The translations under genes were made by a program, and so were the position numbers. The notes beneath the pieces are model-generated. The model was not told the origin of the DNA. It did not search any database and saw only the letters and a program-made list of their open reading frames with translations. Shown piece after piece: positions 8,223 to 16,717 of a DNA stretch of 64,000 bases. Location: contig NZ_CP016428.1 in NCBI RefSeq assembly GCF_001693385.1, forward strand, positions 1,984,001 through 2,048,000, written 5' to 3'. The stretch is from Bradyrhizobium icense (GTDB taxonomy: Bacteria > Pseudomonadota > Alphaproteobacteria > Rhizobiales > Xanthobacteraceae). Numbering within the stretch: position 1 is the first letter of the stretch; each line of letters opens with the position of its first letter.

Positions 8223-9998
8223 TCAACGCCGAAGCGGCACGACGATTTTGTCGCTGAAACGCGGAGCATCTTTCATGAGCGCAGCGCTGACCTTCGTTGT
8301 GAGTTCGTCGTCAAGGAACGGCTTTTTGATGAGTCCTTCTTGCGCAACGTCTCCGAGGGCAGCTTTGTCGGCATATCCAGTCACAAACAAAATCGGGAGG
8401 CCGGGGACCCTTTGTTGAATTTGGCGAGCGACTTCCACTCCGCTCATGCCGGGCATCGCAAAATCCAGCAACACGAGGTCAACTTTGGTGTGTTGATCGA
8501 GCAGATCGAGAGCGGCGCCTCCGCTACCCACCTTCAGCACGACATGGCCAGTTTCCTCCAGTATCGCGGCAGTAACTTCGCGTACCGCGTTGTCGTCATC
8601 CACGAGCAAGATGACTGCGCTTCTCCGTTCAATGTGGGTGGGGTCAGTAACCAGGGCCGAGCCCTCCAAAACAGACTTTTCGGCGGCGTAAGGCAAATAG
8701 ACCTTAACCGACGTTCCTTCTCCGACGCGAGTTTTGATCCGTATGCCGCCGCCGGACTGCTTTGCAAATCCAAGAACCTGGCTCAATCCCAGTCCTGACC
8801 CCTTACCAATTTCCTTGGTCGTAAAAAACGGCTCAAAGACCTTTGCGAGGACCTCCGTAGTCATGCCCGAGCCGGTGTCATCGACTCCGATCACGACGTA
8901 GTCCCCCGCGGCTGGTTCTTCTGGTCTTTCAGGAGGCCCCACTTTTGCGTTGGACGTTTCTATGGTTATCGTTCCCTCATTAGCCATCGCATCGCGTGCA
9001 TTGATTACGAGATTGAGAACAATAAGTTCTATTTGAGTTGGGTCGGCGAGTGCGGGCCAGATCCCCGGCCTGAATTGCGTCTTGATAGTGATGCCGCCAC
9101 CCAGCGCGCTTGGTAGCAGGTCCTTTATATTCTCCAGCGATTTGTTGACGTCGAAAGGCTTCGGCTGCAGCCGTTGGCGCCGGGAGAACGCGAGCAGTTG
9201 GGAAGTCAATTTTGCGCCGCGCTCGGTGGCGAGTCGCATGTGAAAGAGCCGCTGCCGCAGCTTGGAGTCATTGCTAATGGAATTTGCTTTCTCGAGAAAT
9301 CCAATATTGCCGAGCACGACTGTGAGCAGATTGTTGAAGTCGTGAGCGATGCCTGAAGTGAGTTGACCGATCGCTTCCAGCCTCTGCAGCTGTTGCAAGG
9401 TTGATTCAACCCACTGCCGCTCCTCTATTTGTGCGACAAGCTGCCGGTTGGCGGCAGCCAATTCCGCGGTTCGTTCCTCGACACGCGCTTCAAGGTTTTC
9501 ATTTAGACGGCGCAGCGCGTCTCCCGCCGACCGTGCTTGGGCTTCGCTCGCATGCAGGGCTTCGAGGCGCGCCCGTGCCTCATACTGCCGCAGCCGCCCG
9601 CGTAGTGCGGTCCGCACAATGCTGACGAAAGTGGTGGGATGAAATGGCCTTTCCAAAAAGACTAAGTTGCCGAGAGCTGCCATCTCCCTTGATGCAGCGG
9701 GATTGTGTTCTAGTCCCGCACCGCGTTGGGTCAGGCGAATAAAAGGAAAATCCGACCAGGGAGGCTGCGAATTGATCCAGGCAGAAAGTCCCCTGATATC
9801 TGCATTACGAATTACGCTATCGGTCAGCACTGCTAAGCCCGCGCCTTCGTTGATCTCTTGCGTCAGCTTTTGCAAATCGGAGCATATTTCTGCAATAAGA
9901 CCACCCTCACGCAAAATGCCAGCGGCAACACTCGCATCACGTCCCTGCGGCGCCAGAATGAGCGCGCGCTCGGAGTTCGTGTCTAAAAAGCTGCTCAC
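8223..9998 (-). CDS. Hybrid sensor histidine kinase with N-terminal receiver-like domain
   Basis: 591 residues, no membrane segment, so probably cytosolic. Residues 1-130 form a receiver-like domain; 140-205 a coiled coil; 205-270 a HisKA dimerisation domain with H219 in GIAHDFNN; 320-440 the ATPase with N334 (NARDA), DDTGSGM and GSGLGLS; 460-580 a C-terminal receiver with acceptor D512 (LLDFAMPGM) and the conserved Lys in IKKPF. The signal is unknown. Its ATG overlaps the stop of the KaiC-like gene upstream by four bases (ATGA), indicating translational coupling, but that partner is now broken. Confidence 0.88.
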   Translation of the reverse strand: MSSFLDTNSERALILAPQGRDASVAAGILREGGLIAEICSDLQKLTQEINEGAGLAVLTDSVIRNADIRGLSAWINSQPPWSDFPFIRLTQRGAGLEHNPAASREMAALGNLVFLERPFHPTTFVSIVRTALRGRLRQYEARARLEALHASEAQARSAGDALRRLNENLEARVEERTAELAAANRQLVAQIEERQWVESTLQQLQRLEAIGQLTSGIAHDFNNLLTVVLGNIGFLEKANSISNDSKLRQRLFHMRLATERGAKLTSQLLAFSRRQRLQPKPFDVNKSLENIKDLLPSALGGGITIKTQFRPGIWPALADPTQIELIVLNLVINARDAMANEGTITIETSNAKVGPPERPEEPAAGDYVVIGVDDTGSGMTTEVLAKVFEPFFTTKEIGKGSGLGLSQVLGFAKQSGGGIRIKTRVGEGTSVKVYLPYAAEKSVLEGSALVTDPTHIERRSAVILLVDDDNAVREVTAAILEETGHVVLKVGSGGAALDLLDQHTKVDLVLLDFAMPGMSGVEVARQIQQRVPGLPILFVTGYADKAALGDVAQEGLIKKPFLDDELTTKVSAALMKDAPRFSDKIVVPLRR

Positions 9999-10875
9999 GA
10001 ATCCTTCGCCTTCATGGGAATACTTTCGCCAACGTATTCCGGTACTCCGCGCAGGACCCCCTGGAAATTCTCTAACACCGGTCCTACGGTGAGGCCATTG
10101 CTGGTGATAGAGAATTCACGAATGGTATTTTCGTGCGAGCCCGTGCGTTTCTTGAGCATGGAAATGGCCCGTCGCACTTTTCCGAACGCCTCGAAGTAAC
10201 GAAGGAGAATGACGGTGTCGGCGAGATACGTGAATCCACCGGCGATTTCATATCCCCAACCATTCCGTGCTGGGCGACCGTGAGAAATGTCGCAGCACCC
10301 ACACGGTTCAGATACTGCAACAGCTCGTGCATGTGCAGGGTCAGATACTTTTCCTGCGGCATTGAATTTCGATAACCGTTGAGGCTGTCGATGGCGACTG
10401 TCTGAATATTATCTTTTTCGACGATTGTCCGAACCCTATGAGCTAATTCACCGGGTGAAATCTCCGCTGCGTCTACTTGAGCGACCAATAGATCTCCATT
10501 GTCCCGCATGCCTTCCAGGTCAATGCCCATTGCTTTGAAACGAGAAAAAAGCAGTCCCAGTTCTTCGTCGAACGCGAATAAAGCGGCGTGCTCGCCGCGT
10601 CTGACCGCAGAAGCGATGAACTGAAAGACCAGTAACGATTTTCCGATACCTGCGGGGCCGATAATCAGCGTGCTGGAACCGCTGTCGATGCCGCCGCCCA
10701 TCAGCTCGTCGAGTTCGGCGATATCGGTGCCCAGGACTGTTGATTTTCTGCGTGCCCGATATTCAGATGCGACCAGACGCGGGAAAACCTGCACGCCACC
10801 AGTTTGTATTGTGAAATCGTGATAGCCGCCGCAAAATGGTTGACCACGATATTTCAGAACGCGCAGTCGTCGTCG
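9995..10875 (-). pseudogene. KaiC-like RecA-superfamily ATPase, truncated and frameshifted
   Basis: The surviving part is the second RecA domain of a KaiC-family protein. It includes the interdomain linker (VLKYRGQPFCGGYHDF), VFPRLVA, Walker A GPAGIGKS and Walker B VAIDS. At about 10234 the frame breaks: the expected TYLADTVILLRYFEAFGKVR follows in the +1 frame, which then runs on through RRAISMLKKRTGSHE and GVLRGVP to the stop at 9995. One missing T in GTGGAT(T)TCACG explains it. The first RecA domain is also absent upstream. KaiC-like proteins often pair with histidine kinases in rhizobia. Confidence 0.75.
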
Positions 10876-10973
10876 TTCTGCGCCGTTATCTGTCCGCCGC
10901 GAGACGCCGAATCCCGGATGCGGTCAATGTCTATGCGCTGGCTCGGATCAAAAATCTCGCCGCCCAAAACCGC

Positions 10974-10999
10974 AAGAGCGGCTGACAGCAGCCGCTCTT
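10974..10999 (-). terminator. Rho-independent-like terminator downstream of the phasin gene
   Basis: A perfect 11-bp stem (AAGAGCGGCTG / CAGCCGCTCTT) with a 4-base ACAG loop lies 28 bases past the phasin stop codon. On the minus strand it is followed by GCGGTTTT; on the plus strand by CTTAAAAA. It most likely ends phasin transcription. Confidence 0.6.
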
Positions 11000-11026
11000 C
11001 TTAAAAATCGAACCTGTACGCCCGGG

Positions 11027-11665
11027 CTAGGCGGTGCGCCGGATCTCTTCCATACTTTGTGTGATCTGCTTTCCGGCGTCGTCGGCCATTTTGAGCGACA
11101 TGTCAGCCATCCGACGGCTGCTCTCCAGTGCGGTTTCCACGGTCTCACGCACCATGTCACTTTGTACGGCTGCAAAGTCCTGAGGAGTTCGGCAGGTCCA
11201 CAACTCCTTCAAGTGGTCCATGTTCTTCTCGACTTGATGCCGAACCATCTGGAAGTACTCTTGAGACATTCCACCCATCACTCTGGCAGCAGCGGTACCT
11301 GTGTAAAGCAGCGTTTGCGCGTTGCGTGCCGACCGTTCCGTTGCCTCCGTCGCCTGTCGTACCCCTTCTCCTGACACGCCGAGCGTGCGACCAAGTTGCT
11401 CGGTAGACCGTCCGATGACCGAGGTCGCCGCTTCCAAGCCGAAGCGCCATGTGTTCTGCAACGTCTCGGCGTTTTGCTTGAGCAGGTTCGCACTTGCTTG
11501 AGCCAATTGCTCTCCGGCTTCAGCCGCAGCTTGCCCGACGCGCGCCGCCTGATCGGCTGCAGCTTGTCCGATACGGGTGGTCTGCTCAGCAGCTCTTTCG
11601 CCGGCGCGGCGGGCTGCGTCTTCTATGCCTTGCGTAGACTTGTCCTCCTGGCGTGGATTTGCCAT
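11027..11665 (-). CDS. Phasin family protein
   Basis: 212 residues, very Ala/Gln/Glu-rich and almost wholly helical, with heptad-like repeats near residues 25-75 (IGQAAADQAARVGQAAAEAG) and a phasin core at about 85-190 (NAQTLLYTGTAAARVMGGMSQEYF ... MRRMADMSLKMADDAG-like). Phasins coat polyhydroxyalkanoate granules and control their number and size. The start follows GGAGAACAAAG. A strong hairpin sits just downstream, so it is likely monocistronic. No signal peptide or membrane segment. Confidence 0.8.
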   Translation of the reverse strand: MANPRQEDKSTQGIEDAARRAGERAAEQTTRIGQAAADQAARVGQAAAEAGEQLAQASANLLKQNAETLQNTWRFGLEAATSVIGRSTEQLGRTLGVSGEGVRQATEATERSARNAQTLLYTGTAAARVMGGMSQEYFQMVRHQVEKNMDHLKELWTCRTPQDFAAVQSDMVRETVETALESSRRMADMSLKMADDAGKQITQSMEEIRRTA

Positions 11666-11911
11666 CTTTGTTCTCCGCTGATTGCAGGTTGATGACTTGC
11701 CCCAGCTCCTTGGCGAGAACGCGATGTCGGTGAGACCGTTCCTAAGCCCGCCAGCCTTTTCCGCCGATGCCGTTAGACGGCTCCATTTCCCAGTTATGCT
11801 GGTGACTGGCTCTTCGCTTGGTGCAAATCGGCTGGTTACTCACGCGCGAGGCTCAGCAAATACTCTCTGCGAAATTGTCTTCGTCATCCTGTAGGCATTC
11901 TTCTTGTTCTA

Positions 11912-12300
11912 GTGAGGCCGAACGGAAGTACCCCCATCGGCGGTTTCATCGAGTGCGAAGGCGCGCAGCTTCATTACATCGAGCGTTGTGATCCGGAAGT
12001 GCCGAGCGCGGTCCTGTTCCATAGTAACGGCTCGGCGATCCAGGATCTCATCATCAGCGGGACTTGCGGACCGTGCTCGCGCCAACCGGGATCTATGCTT
12101 TGATCGGCCTGGCTTCGGATGGCCAACGGCCGGCCATCTGGACTGCGAACTCCAAAGCGGCGCTGTTCGTGAAAGTTTTTCATCAACTCGGGTTGCGCGC
12201 TCCTGTTGTGCTGGGCCACTCATGGTGTGCTCTGGTCGCGGTGGCCATCGGATTGCAAAACTATCCATTCCGTGGTGCGGGCTTGCCGCCGCCAGTGCCT
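11912..12300 (+). pseudogene. Alpha/beta hydrolase, multiply frameshifted
   Basis: Three frames carry consecutive pieces of one hydrolase: FIECEGAQLHYIER and AVLFHSNGSAIQD (oxyanion-loop region), then LCFDRPGFGWP in a second frame, then VLGHSWCALVAVAIGLQNYP in a third. VLGHSWGAS-like is the nucleophile elbow; the Ser is present but its second Gly is Cys. The C-terminal third with the catalytic His is missing. This is an eroded remnant. Confidence 0.65.
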
Positions 12301-12316
12301 TCGCCGATACCACACC

Positions 12317-12538
12317 TCACAGAAGTCCAAGTTCTTCAATCGCACGAGCCGAAATTTGCTCGGGGTCTCTAAGTCCGATCTGACCGATCTCGAAGATCTA
12401 TTTGGCAATGAATTCGGTAAAGGGATCGTTGCGGTCTTTTACGGACAGAGCGCTCAGTGTTCGCTCGTAAGCATCCGTAAGCCGCCTTATCTCCTCGGGC
12501 CCCAACGGGACGTTCTGCAACAATCGGTAGATGGCCAC
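12317..12538 (-). pseudogene. Small hypothetical gene with premature amber codon
   Basis: A GTG at 12538 with GGAGG upstream opens VAIYRLLQNVPLGPEE and continues through DRNDPFTEFIAK. It hits TAG at 12398-12400, after which the same frame continues IFEIGQIGLRDPEQISARA to a normal stop at 12317. The whole 73-codon frame matches a small protein type common in Bradyrhizobium, with the amber replacing one residue. A single substitution (for example AAG to TAG) explains it. Its 3' end meets the hydrolase remnant. Confidence 0.55.
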
Positions 12539-13138
12539 TGTGTGCCTCCACGCCGTATGGTGCGTCCAGAATGATAGTATTTAGGGGGCGTTTGTATCCG
12601 TGAAATTTCAGCAATGTCTGTGCCAATTTTCGAAGAAACGACCCCGGCACTCTGCGAGGAGGTAGCGGGATCGCCACTTTCTCCCGGTTGTCCACAATCC
12701 GCCGGAGCGATGGATTCGACCTCTCAGTACTGCGGGTACCCCAAGAACGGCCCGACGCGGGGCTGGCGGGCTCACCGAGTTCCGGCGTTCTGTTCACTAT
12801 TGAACAGACGTTGCCACCTTTTCCTGCTTCTGTCGGCGCGCCAGATGGGTACCCACTACTCCGTCTGGCAATTTGAAAAGGGAATACTTTGGATGGCCTC
12901 GGCGCAGACCTCGCGCTGGGGCCATTTTTATTACGAATCCTCGCGAGGAGCGGGACAGTACCGGCTACGTTGTAATGCCCGCTTGGCCTTTGTCTTGTGG
13001 GCAGTCCCGGCTAGGAACGAGCGGCTTCATGTGGACTTGAATCGGGTGGCCAGTCTCTCCAAGCTGGTCTGGCACGGTCCCGCCGATATGCCCCAAGCCC
13101 CCAGAAGGTGGGGCCGTGCTCCAACTTGGAGAAATGTA
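12539..13138. other. Stretch without recognisable gene
   Basis: About 600 bases. A long rightward frame (from 12614) has no recognisable sequence and is Arg/Ser/Pro-rich in the manner of out-of-frame translation. The only structure seen is the inverted repeat at 13056-13132. Confidence 0.5.
13056..13132. repeat. Long imperfect inverted repeat upstream of the DUF2934 relic
   Basis: The left arm begins TCTCCAAGCTGG and contains GGCACGGTCCC; the right arm contains GGGGCCGTGC and ends CCAACTTGGAGA. The outer 8 bp are perfect and the inner GCACGG/CCGTGC core pairs, around a loop of about 28 bases. The right arm overlaps the ribosome-binding region (GGAGA) of the next gene, so the structure could hide it. 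Confidence 0.45.
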
Positions 13139-13299
13139 ATGCTCGAACCGAGCAAACAAGAGATCGAGGCGCGAGGGTACCAACTCTGGGAAAAAGCCGA
13201 CTGCCCAAAGATCGGGAAGATGAATTTTGGCACTTAGCCCAACAAGAGTTGCGCAATGAGGACAAATCCTCGCCAACGCGCACCCCTGACGCGCTGTAA
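13139..13299 (+). pseudogene. DUF2934 small protein, frameshifted
   Basis: ATG at 13139 behind GGAGA encodes KQEIEARGYQLWEKADCP, the start of a DUF2934 domain. The second half, KDREDEFWHLAQQELRNED, is in the neighbouring frame ending at 13299. One missing C in the CCC run near 13206 accounts for the break. The intact protein would be about 53 residues. DUF2934 function is unknown. Confidence 0.6.
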
Positions 13300-13435
13300 C
13301 GTAATCGAGCGACCTGCATCGATCCGAGCACCTGCCAGACGATCGCGAAATTCAGAATCGCAAGCATGGCATGAGCGGTGCGGCGGCCAATGGATCACTC
13401 GAGAACCTCGTACTCAAAGGCAACGCCTTGCCGTA

Positions 13436-13734
13436 TTGAGCCGCGGATTCGATTACATCCGTTCGGAAATCGCGTTCATGCGTATACAGGTCAGTAGGCA
13501 GCGGAAGGAACTGTTGCTGCTCCAGCGGGCAGAGATCGGCACGACCTCCGCAGAGGCCCTGTTGCAGCGGATGCTCACCAAAATCGACACTTGTGCGCCG
13601 CGCGCGACCGCCTGAAGGCCGAATTTGCCCAAGCCACAGCGCAGAGTACCGGGTGGACGGAAGTGATGACCCCAAGATACTTCCAAGACGACCCGAACCC
13701 GCCGCGGTTCACACGGAACAAGGACGCTTCCTAA
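13436..13734 (+). pseudogene. Small coiled-coil hypothetical gene, frameshifted
   Basis: From a possible TTG start at 13436 the frame encodes FDYIRSEIAFMRIQVSRQRK, then ELLLLQRAEIG and EALLQRMLTKID. At about 13588 the continuation LCAARDRLKAEFAQATAQS shifts frame and runs to a stop at 13734 through a Pro-rich tail. The composite matches a small helical protein type seen in rhizobia. One missing base restores a 99-codon gene. A terminator hairpin follows at 13823. Confidence 0.5.
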
Positions 13735-13822
13735 AATCTGCTATCGGTAGGAACGGATCGGGCTGTCATCAGGTTTTCGATACGTCCCGGTAAGAGGACA
13801 TGATCTCGACAATCTCTCCAGG

Positions 13823-13860
13823 CCCGTCGCATCCTGCCTATGCGGCGGGTCTTGTTTGTT
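13823..13860 (+). terminator. Rho-independent terminator
   Basis: CCCGTCGCAT and ATGCGGCGGG form a 10-bp stem with one G-T pair and a 7-base loop, followed by TCTTGTTTGTT. It sits about 90 bases downstream of the frameshifted 13436 gene. The remaining bases to 14151 hold no gene I can recognise. Confidence 0.6.
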
Positions 13861-14151
13861 GGACCAAGTACGAGCCTGCGCGGGTCAGGTTCGAGCGGCT
13901 GTCGTCTCGGCAATCGGATCAGCGAGCGGACTGCCTGTCCTTTGAAGCCATCGCTGGTCTCCATCGGGTCTAATCTGTCGCAGAACACGTACTCAACTCG
14001 GTGCGTCTGCTAGAACTGGGCAGAGGAACCATACGCTTCTCGCAGTGCAAACAGCGCGTCACCCGGTCCAATGGCAATCCTCCTTTGTAGTAGGCTCCAA
14101 CTCTGGAACGGAACATTCATTTCAGAGTTTCCCGCACCGGGAGGAACTACG

Positions 14152-14355
14152 ATGCAGGGAGCTATCGAACGGGTCATGCAGGCGTACACGATGATTGCTA
14201 ATCTCACCCCCGATCAGGCCCAAGCAACGAGGGAGAGACTTGCAGCGCATCTGGCCGGGATGAACGCAGACGAAAAGGCGCTAGCAGTGGAAGGGCTTCG
14301 CTATCTACGCGGACCAGATCGGGTCACCAAGCGTCGGATAGCGAGGAAAGCCTGA
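14152..14355 (+). CDS. Small hypothetical protein (67 aa)
   Basis: ATG at 14152 follows GGGAGGAACTACG, an excellent ribosome-binding site, which decides it over upstream starts. The product MQGAIERVMQAYTMIANL... is helical, with LTPDQAQATRERLAAHLAG and a basic C-terminus (RVTKRRIARKA). Its stop overlaps the next ATG (TGATG), so the two small genes form an operon. Function unknown. Confidence 0.6.
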   Translation: MQGAIERVMQAYTMIANLTPDQAQATRERLAAHLAGMNADEKALAVEGLRYLRGPDRVTKRRIARKA

Positions 14356-14603
14356 TGATGGATACCCTGACGCCGAAAGAGCAGCCTGACCGAAGCAAGA
14401 TCAAAATGAACTTGAAGCAAGAGGTTCGTTATTGGACGAAGCACCTGAACATCTCGAAGGAAGATTTGCAGAAGGCCGTCGATAAGGTCGGAAATTCAGC
14501 CGCCGCTGTCCGCAAGGAATTGGCGGTGGACTGCGGGCGTGGGGTATGCTCGCGAACTTTGGAGCGAGGCCCCACGCTTTTGTTACTCACGAACCATATC
14601 TAG
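14355..14603 (+). CDS. DUF3606 domain protein with run-on C-terminus
   Basis: Residues 1-57 show the DUF3606 pattern: EVRYWTKHLNISKEDLQKAV and DKVGNSAAAVRKEL. Family members normally stop one or two residues later. Here the frame continues about 25 residues (AVDCGRGVCSRTLERG...) straight through a terminator-like hairpin at 14537-14581. The tail is therefore probably read-through after loss of the normal stop. It starts within the TGATG overlap with the previous gene. Function of DUF3606 is unknown. Confidence 0.6.
   Translation: MMDTLTPKEQPDRSKIKMNLKQEVRYWTKHLNISKEDLQKAVDKVGNSAAAVRKELAVDCGRGVCSRTLERGPTLLLLTNHI
14537..14581 (+). terminator. Terminator-like hairpin inside the DUF3606 gene tail
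   Basis: GCGTGGGG and CCCCACGC form an outer 8-bp stem, with an inner CTCGC/GCGAG stem, followed by TTTT. The position just after the expected end of the DUF3606 gene suggests it was that operon's terminator. Confidence 0.55.
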
Positions 14604-14729
14604 CAACCGTTCGGGAGGAAAAGGCTTTTGCAAGAACGCCGTACCGACCGGCATAGGTTTCACGGTTGTGCCAGACATATGACGCTGGAACATATCGTCC
14701 TCCACTAAGAGGACTACGAAGTTCGACAT
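14583..14729 (-). pseudogene. Response-regulator receiver remnant with central deletion
   Basis: A 48-codon frame encodes MSNFVVLLVEDDMFQRHM, the start of a receiver domain with its acidic pair. After about ten residues it jumps to FLQKPFPPERLLDMVRE, the end of a receiver domain with the conserved Lys. The middle of the domain (about 70 residues, including the phospho-acceptor Asp) is gone, yet the frame is kept. It cannot be phosphorylated normally. It is convergent with the DUF3606 gene. Confidence 0.6.
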
Positions 14730-14916
14730 GCGTACCACCAATCACGTCAATCGCACCTCCAATCACGTGTTTCGGAAGGACGGATTTTGGTTCACCAGCC
14801 ACCCAAGATGTGCCTGCCCACCATTCTTGTTCCTCTGTTACTTTGTGCGCAGACAGTTCGGACGGATGATGGTCTGCTATCCGCATTACCGACCCTAGAA
14901 GTATATTTGCGATCAG

Positions 14917-14939
14917 CCCGACATTCGTGTCGGGTTTTT
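14917..14939 (+). terminator. Rho-independent terminator with TTCG tetraloop
   Basis: CCCGACA-TTCG-TGTCGGG followed by TTTTT: a perfect 7-bp stem, a stable tetraloop and a T-run. There is no intact rightward gene directly upstream; the nearest is the DUF3606 operon, so it may be the surviving end of a deleted gene. Confidence 0.75.
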
Positions 14940-15020
14940 CGTCGTTCTAGTTCGTGCTTGCGTAATCGACAGGCGTTCCCGCCTCTAGGAACACAGCGAT
15001 TGCGGAGCCGTTCTACCCGC

Positions 15021-15230
15021 ATGACGAACACTGACCTAATAGAGCAGTCCTTCGCGATTGCCTGGAGTGTCCTTGAGAGAACGGGTGAACTCGGGGAGCC
15101 GAACTGGTCTGCCAACTTCTTGCTCGATGAAATCATCGAACGGTTCAGGTGCGGAGAACGGCGCAGACTCGTTCTTTCCAACTACGCAATCGATGCGTAC
15201 CGACGCCAGCCCATCAAACTCGTCTCATGA
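15021..15230 (+). CDS. Small hypothetical protein (69 aa)
   Basis: The product begins MTNTDLIEQSFAIAWSVLE and contains FLLDEIIERFRCGERRRLVL, a helical small protein type recurring in Bradyrhizobium genomes. Its stop overlaps the start of the next gene (ATGA), indicating coupled translation. No known function. Confidence 0.6.
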   Translation: MTNTDLIEQSFAIAWSVLERTGELGEPNWSANFLLDEIIERFRCGERRRLVLSNYAIDAYRRQPIKLVS

Positions 15231-15425
15231 TCGACCCTGACTGCAAGGTCTGTCTCGGTATCGGCTGGGTGTGCGAGAACCATCCCCCAACGTGCGTGGA
15301 CAAATGAACTTGGTTGTCAGTGCGGAGCGGAGATGCCCTGCCTATGTGTTCGCGCTGACGGCCTCGAACAGCCTGACGTTAGTCAGGTACTTGAAGAAAG
15401 ACCGTCAACACGAACTAGCGCCTAG
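15227..15425 (+). pseudogene. Cys-rich zinc-ribbon-like small protein, frameshifted at a C-run
   Basis: ATG at 15227 opens DPDCKVCLGIGWVCENHP. The expected continuation RAWTNELGCQCGAEMPCLC and then RADGLEQPDVSQVLEE appears after a shift at the five-C run at 15294-15298, ending with TAG at 15425. One extra C explains it. The intact ~65-residue protein has CxxC, CxC and CxC pairs, fitting metal binding. A sequencing error in the homopolymer would also fit. Confidence 0.65.
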
Positions 15426-15708
15426 CCTCCTTCGCAGTCTTGCGCCGATTGTAAGGGGAGCGATTGGTGGGCCGCAGCGAGATGCCCTCGCGTTTCGCCT
15501 TGCTCGCAATCGACGCGGGAGGACGCTCCATCTTCAGGCTCATCACGCCAGTTGGCGTGTTGGCCTTAGCCAGTGAGCGTAGCTGCTTCACTTCCTTGTC
15601 GCTCCACGGCTGGCGTGAGCGTCGCTTGTATTTGGGATTTGCTTTGCGCGGTCCCTTCTTGCCGATGGGCGATCCAGACCGCTTCCATGCTGATTGTCTT
15701 GCTGCCAT
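15415..15708 (-). CDS. Small basic, probably DNA-binding protein
   Basis: 97 residues; Met at 15708 is chosen because GGAGGTACAC precedes it. The N-terminal third is strongly basic and Pro/Gly-rich (GSPIGKKGPRKANPKYKRRS). The core (WSDKEVKQLRSLAKANTP, then ERPPASIASKAKREGI) resembles a SANT/Myb-like or GcrA-type helix-turn-helix. It is convergent with the frameshifted Cys-rich gene and overlaps its end by 11 bases. Target unknown. Confidence 0.6.
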   Translation of the reverse strand: MAARQSAWKRSGSPIGKKGPRKANPKYKRRSRQPWSDKEVKQLRSLAKANTPTGVMSLKMERPPASIASKAKREGISLRPTNRSPYNRRKTAKEARR

Positions 15709-16071
15709 GTGTACCTCCAACGAATGTAAAGCACGAATCGGGTGACTGGTTCCCCAAAATGATATTCAGATAACGTTCAAGTTGGGCCGTCCCACCCGGC
15801 TGATTGTCGGCAAGCAGGTAGGAGGCAAACCGATGGCCGTCGACTGGCTAGTGCTTACCGCGCTGCCCGCATCAATCAGATGACTGCGATGTACAGTCCA
15901 GACGCTGTAATCGAGTCCGCTTGCGGGTCGCTTTCGACGCACTGCTTTGATAGCAGTCGCGCCACGTAGCTGCTTCGGCATGGAGACCTTCGAGCAGATC
16001 GCCTAGCCTTTGTTATTGTCTCTCGCCGGTTTCGCGTGTCTGATGGGGCAGAGCAAGCAGGGGGGCGTCCG

Positions 16072-16281
16072 ATGCAGGACATATCAGCGCAGTTGGAAAA
16101 GCTGCGGAGCGACGCGACAGAATGTGAGCTAATCCGAAACACGGCGACCGATCCCAAGAAGCGAGAGCTATTCGACCGACTGGCGGCACACTTGACGGTA
16201 CTGGCCTCAGAAGTTGAAAGAGCGATGCTAGAGAGTGGCAAAAGGGGATGGTCTAGTCCTGCAGGATGCATCGAGGAATGA
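16072..16281 (+). CDS. Small helical hypothetical protein (69 aa)
   Basis: The product MQDISAQLEKLRSDATECEL has ATDPKKRELFDRLAAHLTVL and SEVERAM, a small helical protein type frequent in rhizobia. The frame opens at 16036, but the downstream Met at 16072 follows GGGGGGCG and matches the usual start. An opposite-strand frame (15876-16451) is its shadow. Function unknown. Confidence 0.6.
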   Translation: MQDISAQLEKLRSDATECELIRNTATDPKKRELFDRLAAHLTVLASEVERAMLESGKRGWSSPAGCIEE

Positions 16282-16510
16282 GCCGGAACGAAGAACCGTG
16301 ACCACCTACCAGCAAAGATGACGGTGGCTTTGATGCTGTCCCTCGCCTGCGCCATCGGGCTGCTGTTAGCGTAAGCCGAATGCCAAGATCGCTGACCTAT
16401 TAGGAACGACCAACCTCCTTGGACGTTGAATTTAGTCCCGCCTGAAGGCATCTATCGGTGATGAGAACGCCAGTTGCGCTCCCGCCTATCGAACAGGGAG
16501 TAAGTGAGTG

Positions 16511-16708
16511 ATGGAGCAAGAGTCCCTTAATCAAGTCTATCGTTTCGATCAAAGCCCGTCCGCGCAGGCAGCACGGCTGCGCAAAGAAGCCCGTGGTACT
16601 CCCGCTGGGGTTAAGCGGGATCAGTTGTTGCGTAGAGCGCGTCAAATTGAGAAGAACGTGCATGTGCAGGGTTGGCTGAACTCGCCGGGTTCGAAAACAC
16701 TGACCTGA
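16511..16708 (+). CDS. Small basic hypothetical protein (65 aa)
   Basis: Begins MEQESLNQVYRFDQSPSAQA and has AARLRKEARGTPAGVKRDQL followed by LRRARQIEK, a recurrent Bradyrhizobium small protein. A GTG three bases earlier (16508) is an alternative start. GGGAG lies about 15 bases upstream. Nine bases separate its stop from the next gene, so the two probably share a transcript. Confidence 0.6.
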   Translation: MEQESLNQVYRFDQSPSAQAARLRKEARGTPAGVKRDQLLRRARQIEKNVHVQGWLNSPGSKTLT

Positions 16709-16717
16709 TGCCGTCCG

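Noticed and set aside
12614..13237. 207-codon rightward frame
   Set aside because: Composition looks out-of-frame and only its last ~30 codons match the DUF2934 start, which has its own ATG at 13139.
15876..16451. 191-codon leftward frame
   Set aside because: Antisense shadow of the small gene at 16072-16281; Ser/Arg-rich with no ribosome-binding site.
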